Positions 1-6,509 of a stretch of 7,155 bases of DNA are shown here, in pieces. Both the position numbers and the translations under genes were made by a program. The stretch spans positions 1 through 7,155 of the forward strand of contig DTWI01000069.1 of the NCBI GenBank assembly GCA_012963075.1, given 5' to 3'. The stretch's first letter is position 1, and the number at the start of each line of letters is the position of its first letter. This DNA comes from Fidelibacterota bacterium. GTDB lineage: Bacteria; Marinisomatota; Marinisomatia; Marinisomatales; Marinisomataceae. The notes under the pieces are model-generated. The model had not been told where the DNA came from and did no database searches. It saw nothing but the letters and a program-made list of their open reading frames with translations.

Positions 1-70
1 ATTGGTAGACACGCTAGCTTGAGGGGCTAGTGGAGGAAACTCTGTGTGGGTTCAAGTCCCGCCTTCGGCA
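1..70 (+). tRNA. tRNA-Leu (anticodon GAG), 5' end cut by the window
   Basis: This is the 3' part of a leucine tRNA that reads CUC/CUU codons. The anticodon stem is a perfect 5-bp pairing (14-18 with 26-30) around the loop TTGAGGG at 19-25, with GAG at 21-23. A long variable arm with its own small stem (33-35 with 40-42, loop GAAA) marks a class II tRNA, as expected for Leu. The T arm pairs 46-50 with 58-62 around TTCAAGT (51-57). The acceptor 3' strand is CTTCGGC (63-69), with discriminator A70. The D loop carries the usual GG at 4-5. The 5' acceptor strand and the start of the D arm lie before base 1. The bases after the discriminator are CAA, so the CCA tail is not encoded and must be added enzymatically. 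The anticodon assignment is read directly from the fold. Confidence 0.95.
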
Positions 71-137
71 CAAAAAAATGTTAATATTATTTTGAAAAGA
101 TTTTTAGATTAAAGGTCAATAATAAAGAAATATTTAA

Positions 138-144
138 AGGTGAT
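138..144 (+). promoter_or_regulatory. Shine-Dalgarno site of the TPR-protein gene
   Basis: AGGTGAT lies three bases before the ATG at 148 and is complementary to the ATCACCT run in the usual 3' end of 16S rRNA. It fixes the start of the TPR gene. It is the only strong ribosome-binding sequence next to a normal start codon in the window; the downstream genes mostly start inside or at the stop of the gene before. Confidence 0.6.
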
Positions 145-147
145 ATA

Positions 148-1353
148 ATGAAAAAAATTGTTTTTATTCTGTTATTTTTTACAACTGTTTTTGCTCAAAC
201 TTCTGCAATGCAACTTTTTGACGAATCAAGACAAGCTTTATCAAATGGTAATTTAGAACTTGCTGGTGAAAAAATAAGAGAAGCTATTGATGCTGATAAA
301 GGCAATGACCAATTAAGAAAAGAGTTTGATCGTCTAAATGGACTAAGAAACAAAGCGAATAATTCTAATAGAGCGGTACAAGATGGTAGATTTGGTGATG
401 CTATTGTAGGATTTAAAGAAGTATTGGATAGTATACCAAAATATATTCCTGCGCTTTTTGGTTTGGCAAAAGCTTATGAAGGAAAAAAAGATTATATTGC
501 TGCAATAACATATTATAAACAATCTTTATCTCTTGATTCCAACTACAACGATTCAAAAAAATCCATACAAAATATTGCCAAGAAACTTTACAATAGTGCT
601 AACAAGGATTATAAGAATGGGGATTTGGAAGGTGCTATGTCAAAATACAGGCAAGTATTAGACATTAATAATAGATTCTATCAAGCACATTTCGCATTAG
701 GGATTTTATACAAGAGCATGGGAAACATTTCTCAAGCAATCCAAAGCTATGAAACAGCTTTGAGTATATACAAATTTGATAAAGGTTGGTATAATTTAGG
801 TCTTGCACATAAAGCCAATGGTGACTTCAATAATGCTAAAAAAGCTTTTGAAGAAACAGTTAAGCTTAACAAAAAATACTATAAAGCACATAAAAGCTTA
901 GGAGAAATATTTATTGATTTAGAACAATACGAAGATGCAGTTGCAAGTCTTAAAGCAGCTATTAGTATTAAATCTAATTACAGTGCAGCATGGCATGCAC
1001 TTGGTGTTACATATGGAAAAGGAAAATTAGAAGACTACAATAGATCTGTTGAAGCTTTAAGTAAAGCAGTAGACTTGAAACCAAGAGAAATGTTGTCTTG
1101 GTTTCATTTATCTGAAGCCTATAATGAGCTTAGAGAATGCGAAAAAGCAAAAGAAGCTGCATTGGAAGCAATTGATTTAAAAAAGAATTTCGGTGGAGGA
1201 TGGTTCCAGCTTGGTATAGCCGAATATTGTAATGCCACTGGGAATAAAAATAATGCCATTAACCATTTTGACAGAGCTAGAAATGATAGACAATGGAGAA
1301 AAATGGCAGAATATGAAATTGATAGGGTTAGAAATCCTGAGAAATATGAATGA
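148..1353 (+). CDS. Exported tetratricopeptide-repeat (TPR) protein
   Basis: The 401-residue product begins with a signal peptide: KK at 2-3, a hydrophobic core at 4-15, and a likely signal peptidase I site after A16 (VFA) or A20 (TSA). There is no lipobox cysteine, so the mature protein should be soluble in the periplasm or peripheral to a membrane. The rest is almost wholly TPR helix pairs, about nine or ten, with the clearest at roughly 100-133, 145-176, 178-210, 211-244, 245-278, 279-314, 315-348 and 349-380. Typical positions are visible, for example W214/L217/G218 and A230/F234. Two late repeats (about 279-314 and 349-380) carry short insertions. No enzymatic domain is seen, so the protein is probably a scaffold for protein contacts, perhaps in the envelope; the partner is unknown. 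It is first in a run overlapping a HAD hydrolase, acpS and murA. The start is set by a good Shine-Dalgarno site. Confidence 0.9.
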   Translation: MKKIVFILLFFTTVFAQTSAMQLFDESRQALSNGNLELAGEKIREAIDADKGNDQLRKEFDRLNGLRNKANNSNRAVQDGRFGDAIVGFKEVLDSIPKYIPALFGLAKAYEGKKDYIAAITYYKQSLSLDSNYNDSKKSIQNIAKKLYNSANKDYKNGDLEGAMSKYRQVLDINNRFYQAHFALGILYKSMGNISQAIQSYETALSIYKFDKGWYNLGLAHKANGDFNNAKKAFEETVKLNKKYYKAHKSLGEIFIDLEQYEDAVASLKAAISIKSNYSAAWHALGVTYGKGKLEDYNRSVEALSKAVDLKPREMLSWFHLSEAYNELRECEKAKEAALEAIDLKKNFGGGWFQLGIAEYCNATGNKNNAINHFDRARNDRQWRKMAEYEIDRVRNPEKYE

Positions 1354-2036
1354 TTAAAGCTGTTATTTTTGATTTAGATAACACATTACTTGATTTTGTA
1401 ACAATGAAACGAGAAGCCGTTAAAAACGCTCTCTCCTCAATGATAGAAGCTGGCCTTGATATTGATTCCAAAACATCTTATAAAAGAATTATGCAACTCT
1501 ATGAAGAAAACGGATGGGAAAGAAATCAGTATGTTTTTAATAAATTTTTAAGAGAAGTAGATGGACGTCTTAATTATAAGTATTTAGCTGCAGGAATTGT
1601 TGCATACAGGAGAGCAAAAGACAAACATCTTAAATTATATCCAAATGTAGAGAAAACCCTTAATGAGATAAGTAATAAAGGAATTAAGCTTGCAATAGTT
1701 TCAGATGCACCAAGTCGGGAAGCGTGGATGAGGATATATTACTTAAAATTACATAACATCTTTGATGTCGTTATTACTTTCGATGACTCCAAAGAGAGAA
1801 AGCCTTCTTCCGCTCCATTTAAGCTTGCTTTGGGGAAGTTGGGACTTTCTAACGATGAGGTTTTAATGGTTGGAGATTGGCCTGATAGAGATGTTGTTGG
1901 TGCAAAAAATTTAGGAATTAAAACTATTTTTGCTAAATATGGTGATCATTTTGGAGTAAAAGAGTCAGGGGCAAATTGGGATATTGAAAATATTTCTGAA
2001 ATAGTTGACATAATTGATGGTATCAATAATGAATAA
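1350..2036 (+). CDS. HAD-superfamily hydrolase, subfamily IA (substrate unknown)
   Basis: This 228-residue protein has all four HAD motifs. Motif I is DLDNT with nucleophile D8 and acid/base D10; motif II is S118 in IVSDA; motif III is K151 in KPSSAPF; motif IV is GDWPDRD with Mg2+-binding D176 and D181. The stretch of about residues 16-90 between motifs I and II is helical and fits a type C1 cap, which defines subfamily IA, the group that includes phosphoglycolate and sugar-phosphate phosphatases. It should therefore be a cytosolic Mg2+-dependent small-molecule phosphatase acting through a phospho-aspartate. The substrate cannot be read from the sequence. Its ATG overlaps the TPR stop as ATGA (4 bases), implying translational coupling, and its own end overlaps acpS. 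The length is normal for the family and nothing is truncated. Family confidence is high; specific function is unassigned. Confidence 0.92.
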   Translation: MIKAVIFDLDNTLLDFVTMKREAVKNALSSMIEAGLDIDSKTSYKRIMQLYEENGWERNQYVFNKFLREVDGRLNYKYLAAGIVAYRRAKDKHLKLYPNVEKTLNEISNKGIKLAIVSDAPSREAWMRIYYLKLHNIFDVVITFDDSKERKPSSAPFKLALGKLGLSNDEVLMVGDWPDRDVVGAKNLGIKTIFAKYGDHFGVKESGANWDIENISEIVDIIDGINNE

Positions 2037-2394
2037 TATAAATCTTGGTGTTGACATAGTTTTAGTCGATAGGATTAACAAGATTTTAAATTCTAAGGTG
2101 AAATCAAGGTTCTTAAACAAAATTTTTTCTCGTAGTGAAATATCTGATTCTAAAAATAGGCAAAACCAGTCAGAATATTTTTCAGGAAGGTTTGCAGCTA
2201 AAGAAGCAATAAAAAAAGCATTATCTTCTTATGATGAGACTGATATGCTTTCTTTCAAATCATTAGAGATTCTCAATAGTGAAAGCGGTAAACCATATGT
2301 ACTTATTAATTCCAAAAAACAATCAAATATCAATATATCAATAGCACATGATGGGAACTATGCAATTGCATTTTGCGTAGCAAATCTAGATTAA
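2029..2394 (+). CDS. acpS: Holo-[acyl-carrier-protein] synthase
   Basis: AcpS transfers 4'-phosphopantetheine from CoA to a serine of apo-ACP, activating the carrier for fatty acid and lipid synthesis in the cytosol. The 121-residue product has the usual length and the three family signatures: LGVDIV with metal-binding D9, SGRFAAKEA at 52-60 with E59 followed by lysines 62-63, and NISIAHDGNYA at 102-112 with H107. GKPYV (87-91) is also typical. I chose the ATG at 2029 because the protein then begins MNNINLGVDIV, as the family does. Upstream in-frame codons at 2014 (TTG) and 2017 (ATG) would add only 4-5 unconserved residues. The gene overlaps the HAD gene by 8 bases, and its TAA shares one base with the murA ATG. 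No clear Shine-Dalgarno is seen, so translation is probably coupled to the upstream gene. Confidence 0.95.
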   Translation: MNNINLGVDIVLVDRINKILNSKVKSRFLNKIFSRSEISDSKNRQNQSEYFSGRFAAKEAIKKALSSYDETDMLSFKSLEILNSESGKPYVLINSKKQSNINISIAHDGNYAIAFCVANLD

Positions 2395-3650
2395 TGGATT
2401 ATTTTGAAATAGAAGGAAAAAATCAGCTATTTGGAGATATTCAAATTAGCGGTGCAAAAAATGCTGTTTTACCTTTAATGGCCGCTTCGATTTTACATAA
2501 TGATACATTAACTATTTCAAATACTCCTAATCTTTCTGATTCGACAACAATGGCTAATTTATTAAGAGAAATGGGATCAGAGGTTGAATTTATTGATGAT
2601 AAGATTCATATTAATTCCCAGTCTATCAATATGCCGTATGCTTCCTACAAGCTAGTAAAAACAATGAGAGCATCTTTTTATGTCTTAGGGCCATTATTAT
2701 CTAAATTTGGAGAAGCAAAAGTATCCTTACCTGGAGGGTGTGCTTGGGGTCCAAGACCAGTTGATTTCCATATTGAAGGAATGAAAAAATTGGGTGCAAA
2801 AATTGATTTAGAAGGGGGATATATCATTGCTAAATCAAATAGATTGGTAGGAAATAAAATAGTTTTACCCAAAATTTCTGTTGGAGCTACAGGAAATATA
2901 CTTATGGCATCAGTATTGGCAAAAGGCGATACTGAAATACATAATGCAGCAGCTGAACCTGAAATTCAGCAATTGTGTCATTTTCTGAATAGTATGGGAG
3001 CAAAAATATTAGATATTGGTACCAACATAATAAAAATCCAAGGTGTAGATTCGTTAAATAATATTGATAATGTTGCTGTTATACCAGATAGAATTGAAGC
3101 AGGTACCTTTTTGATAGCAGCAGCTGCTACTGGTGGAAAAATAAAATTAAATAATGTAAATCCAATGCATCTAGAAACTGTTATTTCTCATCTTAAAAAA
3201 GCTAATATTAATCTTAAAGTTTATGATGATAGCATAGTTGTTTCTTCAGGTGGAAAGAATATTAGTGCTTGTAATATGGAAACCAATGAATATCCAGGAT
3301 TTCCTACAGATCTTCAAGCACAGTGGATGCTTTTAATGAGTTTAGCTTCGGAAGATTCTACTATAAAAGAGAATATTTATTTTGATCGTTTTAACCATGT
3401 TTTGGAGCTTAATAGACTAGGTTGTAATATTGTGGTAGAAAAAGAATCTGCGTTTATAAAAGGAAGAAGAAATTTAGTTTCCGCCGATGTTATGTCCACG
3501 GATATAAGAGCTAGCGCTTCCCTTATTATTGCCGCGTTATGTGCAGAAGGATGTAGTACTATCAGTAGAATTTATCATATTGACAGAGGGTATGATAGAA
3601 TTGAGGAAAAATTGTCAAAAATTGGTGCAAAGATAGTTAGAAAAAAATAA
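2394..3650 (+). CDS. murA: UDP-N-acetylglucosamine 1-carboxyvinyltransferase
   Basis: MurA moves the enolpyruvyl group of PEP onto the 3'-OH of UDP-GlcNAc, the first committed step of peptidoglycan synthesis in the cytosol. The 418 residues match the family's usual length of about 419. Key residues are in place: K22-N23 in SGAKNA, R92 in KTMRAS, the catalytic loop PGGCAWGPRPVDFH with C116, D306 in YPGFPTDLQAQ, and R398 in the C-terminal DRGYDRIE block. Because the PEP-binding cysteine is present (not Asp), the enzyme should be of the fosfomycin-sensitive type; that is inference. The ATG at 2394 shares its A with the acpS stop (TAATG) and yields MDYFEIEGKN, a normal MurA start. A TTG seven codons upstream lies within acpS and would add a non-conserved extension. 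Fifty bases follow before trkA, so this may close the first transcription unit. Confidence 0.97.
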   Translation: MDYFEIEGKNQLFGDIQISGAKNAVLPLMAASILHNDTLTISNTPNLSDSTTMANLLREMGSEVEFIDDKIHINSQSINMPYASYKLVKTMRASFYVLGPLLSKFGEAKVSLPGGCAWGPRPVDFHIEGMKKLGAKIDLEGGYIIAKSNRLVGNKIVLPKISVGATGNILMASVLAKGDTEIHNAAAEPEIQQLCHFLNSMGAKILDIGTNIIKIQGVDSLNNIDNVAVIPDRIEAGTFLIAAAATGGKIKLNNVNPMHLETVISHLKKANINLKVYDDSIVVSSGGKNISACNMETNEYPGFPTDLQAQWMLLMSLASEDSTIKENIYFDRFNHVLELNRLGCNIVVEKESAFIKGRRNLVSADVMSTDIRASASLIIAALCAEGCSTISRIYHIDRGYDRIEEKLSKIGAKIVRKK

Positions 3651-3700
3651 TCGAAATATTGTTGTTTTTTTTGTAATTATTAATAGATTATCTTTCAGTC

Positions 3701-5053
3701 ATGAATGTTGTGATTATAGGAGTAGGTGAAGTTGGTTTTCATGTTGCGAAATCTCTTAGCGAACTTGATTATGATATCGCAGTAATAGATACCGATCCTG
3801 TAAAGTGTCAACGTGCAAACGAACATCTAGACGTCATTGTTATCGAGGGGAATGGTTCTGACGCTCAGATATTAAAAGATGCAAATGTCAATGATGCAGA
3901 CTATGTTTTTTGTGTTACTAGTTCTGATGAAACTAATTTAATTGCTTCAATGCAATCACATAATTTAGGGGCAAAGAAAATTGTAGCACGTCTTAGAAAT
4001 ACCGATTATAGTAATAATATCAATAGTATTCATCCAGAAAAGTTTGGTATTGATATTGTAATTCATCCAGAATACGAAGTTGCCAATGAAATTGTAAGAC
4101 TCGTTAAACACCCTTATGCAGATAAATTTTATGAATTTGAAAATGGAAAAGCTGTATTATTTTCAAGGAAAATAAATCACCGATCTAAACTTGTTAATAG
4201 TACAGTGGAAGATTTTCATAGAAACAATACTGAATTTAAGTCCTTGATTGTTGCTGTAGTGAGAAACGAAAAAGTGACAATTCCACCAGCTTCATTTAAA
4301 TTTGAACCAGGTGATTCTGTATTTTTCTTTGTTAAATTAAAAAATCTTAATCCATTATTATCATCTCTTGGAGTTTCTACATCTAGTTCCAAAAGAGTTA
4401 TGATTGCTGGAGCAAGTAAAATAGGAAGGAGAGTTGCTGAAAAATTGCAAAAAACAATGTCTGTTAGATTGGTTGATAATTCTAAACAGAAAGCAAAAAA
4501 GGTTGCCAATCAATTAAGTGATTCTATTGTTATGCATGCCGACGCAACCGATGTTGAATTCTTGAAGAATGAAAATATTGGAGATGTTGATTCTTTCATT
4601 TCAGTTACAGAAGACCAACAATTAAACTTATTAGCGGGGATTCTTGCAAAACAATTAAAGGTAAAACAATCTATTATTCATGTTACAAACCCCGATTATG
4701 TGAAAAGTATGTCTGGTCTTGGCATAGGATCTATTGTTAGTAAAAATACATCTAGTGTTAATTCAATTATCAAAGCAATCCGAATTGACCATAAAGATAA
4801 TGTAATCCAGATTTTCAGTGGGTTGGGAATGGAAGCTATTGAGTTAGAAGTAGAGCGAAATTCTAAAGGAGCTAGAGTACCAATTGCCAATTTAAATTTG
4901 CCTCATGGAAGTTTGATTGCTTTAGTTAATCACAATGGACATATTGCCATTCCTAGTGGAGATTATCAAATATTATTGAATGATACGGTTCTTATTTTTT
5001 GTATCAATTCAAAGGTAAAAGAAGTTGCAAATATCTTCAAATCAGAAGAATGA
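3701..5053 (+). CDS. trkA: Trk potassium-uptake regulatory subunit TrkA
   Basis: TrkA is the cytosolic gating ring of the Trk K+ uptake system; it binds nucleotides and controls TrkH. The 450-residue protein has the usual duplicated layout: RCK_N Rossmann domain 1 (about 1-130), RCK_C (about 140-222), a second RCK_N (about 232-350) and a second RCK_C (about 365-448). Domain 1 has an intact GVGEVG nucleotide loop (7-12) and an acidic D30 at the end of the second strand, as expected for NAD(H) binding. The matching loop in domain 2 reads GASKIG (237-242), with S239 where the middle glycine usually sits; D259 is present. The start is clear because MNVVIIGVGEVG is the typical TrkA beginning, but there is no Shine-Dalgarno in the AT-rich 50 bases before it. 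The stop overlaps trkH by 4 bases, fitting stoichiometric production with its channel partner. Confidence 0.96.
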   Translation: MNVVIIGVGEVGFHVAKSLSELDYDIAVIDTDPVKCQRANEHLDVIVIEGNGSDAQILKDANVNDADYVFCVTSSDETNLIASMQSHNLGAKKIVARLRNTDYSNNINSIHPEKFGIDIVIHPEYEVANEIVRLVKHPYADKFYEFENGKAVLFSRKINHRSKLVNSTVEDFHRNNTEFKSLIVAVVRNEKVTIPPASFKFEPGDSVFFFVKLKNLNPLLSSLGVSTSSSKRVMIAGASKIGRRVAEKLQKTMSVRLVDNSKQKAKKVANQLSDSIVMHADATDVEFLKNENIGDVDSFISVTEDQQLNLLAGILAKQLKVKQSIIHVTNPDYVKSMSGLGIGSIVSKNTSSVNSIIKAIRIDHKDNVIQIFSGLGMEAIELEVERNSKGARVPIANLNLPHGSLIALVNHNGHIAIPSGDYQILLNDTVLIFCINSKVKEVANIFKSEE

Positions 5054-6480
5054 GTCTACGCCCTACATTTAGATTTCTTGCAGTATTGGTAATGTTTTTA
5101 TCGCTTTGTTTATTTATTCCAGGATTGATTGATTATTTTAGCGGAGAAACCCAAAGTTTATATTTATTTAAGATAGCAGGATTTTCTTTTATTGCTGCTA
5201 TTCCTGTATGGTTTTTATCAAGAAAAGCTCGTTCTTTTTCAAATCGAGATGTTTTTTTAGTTATTGTTTTTAGTTGGGTATTAGCATCAATACTTGGGTC
5301 TTTCCCGTTTTATTTTTCAGGTTATTTTCCAAGTTATCCTGATGCATTGTTTGAAGCAGTGTCTGGCGTCACAACAACTGGGGCAACAATTTTAACTGAT
5401 ATTGAAAGTCTTCCAAAAAGTATTCTCTTATGGAGGGCTTTTTTACAGTGGATTGGTGGATTAGGTATTGTTGTGTTTACCATTGCTTTATTGCCACTGT
5501 TCGGGGTATCAGGTGAGAAATTATTTAATCTTGAATTTCCTGGTCCTGCTTCTGAAAAAATGACTCCTAGAATACAAGAGACCGCAAAAATATTGTTAGG
5601 TTTTTATGTAGGGTTTACATTTGTTGAATTTCTTTTACTATCTTATTCAATGACTTTCTTTAATGCGATTTGCCATGCATTTACTACGATGCCGACGGGT
5701 GGGTTTTCTACCTTTAATTCAAGTATCAATGATCAGCCTATTTATGTTAAGACGGTCATCTTATTATTTATGATTATTGGAGGAACAAATTTTGTTCTTC
5801 ATTTCAGAGCGCTAAAAGGAGGATTCCGTTCCTATATAAGAGATAGAGAATTTTTATATTATGCTGGACTTATTGCTATTGTCTCATCGGTTATTTTACT
5901 GATATCATATATGACTTCTAACGGTTCTGGTGTTCTAGATACAGTTTTTCAGGTGGTAGCAATTTTAACAAGTACAGGATATACTGCTACCGATTATGAA
6001 CTTTGGAGTCCATATGTTAAACAATTTATACTGTTTGGATTAATGTTTGTTGGTGCGATGGGAGGATCAACAAGTGGAGGAATAAAACTGATAAGAGTAG
6101 TTGCAATTTTTAAATATGCGAAAATGGAACTAAAACGTGCTCTTCATTCTAAAGCAATTATTCCGATACGTATTGGTTCAAAGGTGATTGAAGATGAAGT
6201 AATTCGAAAAACGTTAGGATTTTTTCTATTCTATATCATGTTTTTCTTCTTTGCGTCTCTTTCTTTTTCTGCAATGGGAATTGATATGGAATCTTCTTTT
6301 GGTGCTGCTGCTTCAGGAATGGGGAATATTGGACCATCGCTAGGGCAATTTGGACCAACAGATACCTATTTAAGCCTCCCACTAGCTGGTAAGTTTATTA
6401 TGATGTTCTGTATGATACTAGGAAGGCTAGAAATCTTTGCAGTATTGGTATTGTTTACCAAGACATACTGGAGAACTTAA
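5050..6480 (+). CDS. trkH: Trk potassium-uptake membrane subunit TrkH
   Basis: TrkH is the inner-membrane K+-translocating subunit, a pseudo-fourfold pore assembled as a dimer on the TrkA ring. The 476 residues are close to the family length. Strongly hydrophobic segments lie near 8-28, 40-57, 69-90, 126-150, 181-200, 234-254, 270-288, 323-347, 388-410 and 445-470, with four re-entrant pore loops between them. Their filter motifs are TTTGAT (G111), PTGGFS (G217), TSTGYT (G310) and GMGNIGPS (G425), so the K+ filter is intact. GGSTSGGIK (338-346), the intramembrane gating loop of the family, and GRLE near the C-terminus (R459) are also conserved. The ATG at 5050 overlaps the trkA stop as ATGA. 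An upstream in-frame TTG at 4999 would add 17 polar residues inside trkA and is unlikely. The start is preceded only by a weak purine run (AGAAGA). Confidence 0.96.
   Translation: MSLRPTFRFLAVLVMFLSLCLFIPGLIDYFSGETQSLYLFKIAGFSFIAAIPVWFLSRKARSFSNRDVFLVIVFSWVLASILGSFPFYFSGYFPSYPDALFEAVSGVTTTGATILTDIESLPKSILLWRAFLQWIGGLGIVVFTIALLPLFGVSGEKLFNLEFPGPASEKMTPRIQETAKILLGFYVGFTFVEFLLLSYSMTFFNAICHAFTTMPTGGFSTFNSSINDQPIYVKTVILLFMIIGGTNFVLHFRALKGGFRSYIRDREFLYYAGLIAIVSSVILLISYMTSNGSGVLDTVFQVVAILTSTGYTATDYELWSPYVKQFILFGLMFVGAMGGSTSGGIKLIRVVAIFKYAKMELKRALHSKAIIPIRIGSKVIEDEVIRKTLGFFLFYIMFFFFASLSFSAMGIDMESSFGAAASGMGNIGPSLGQFGPTDTYLSLPLAGKFIMMFCMILGRLEIFAVLVLFTKTYWRT
6470..6474 (+). promoter_or_regulatory. Possible Shine-Dalgarno site for uvrC, inside the end of trkH
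   Basis: GGAGA sits at the end of the trkH coding sequence. Eight bases after it, in the uvrC frame, is an ATA codon at 6483, which would give UvrC a family-like N-terminus (INLTSKINGLP). No ATG, GTG or TTG lies at that distance. The site is 35 bases from the first conventional in-frame start (TTG at 6510), too far to serve it directly. It is a good motif at a suggestive place; its use is unproven. Confidence 0.3.
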
Positions 6481-6509
6481 AAATAAATCTTACTTCCAAA
6501 ATTAATGGA

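Noticed and set aside
92..123. Possible promoter before the TPR gene (TTGAAA at 92-97 with AATAAT at 118-123)
   Set aside because: The spacing is 20 bases, too long for a standard promoter, and such hexamers are frequent by chance in AT-rich DNA. A promoter may exist between the tRNA and the TPR gene, but I cannot place it.
2373..2393. TTG start extending MurA by seven residues
   Set aside because: The extension lies inside acpS, is not conserved in MurA proteins, and the ATG at 2394 gives a normal N-terminus with a TAATG junction.
2678..2872. Open frame of 64 codons on the - strand inside murA
   Set aside because: It lies wholly antisense to a strongly conserved part of murA that includes the active-site loop, and its translation resembles no protein family. 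It is a shadow of the coding strand.
3641..3672. Possible terminator at the end of murA: an A7 run and a T8 run that could pair through a short AT stem
   Set aside because: The stem would be only A-T and G-T pairs around a nine-base loop, with no GC core, so it would be very weak. It also overlaps the stop codon. It is better explained by base composition, and whether transcription ends before trkA is unknown.
4216..4890. Two open frames on the - strand inside trkA (4216-4509 and 4696-4890)
   Set aside because: Both are antisense to conserved TrkA domains, show no recognisable motifs and have no ribosome-binding context.
4999..5049. TTG start extending TrkH by 17 residues
   Set aside because: The added residues are polar, lie within the conserved end of trkA, and precede a good ATGA junction start at 5050.
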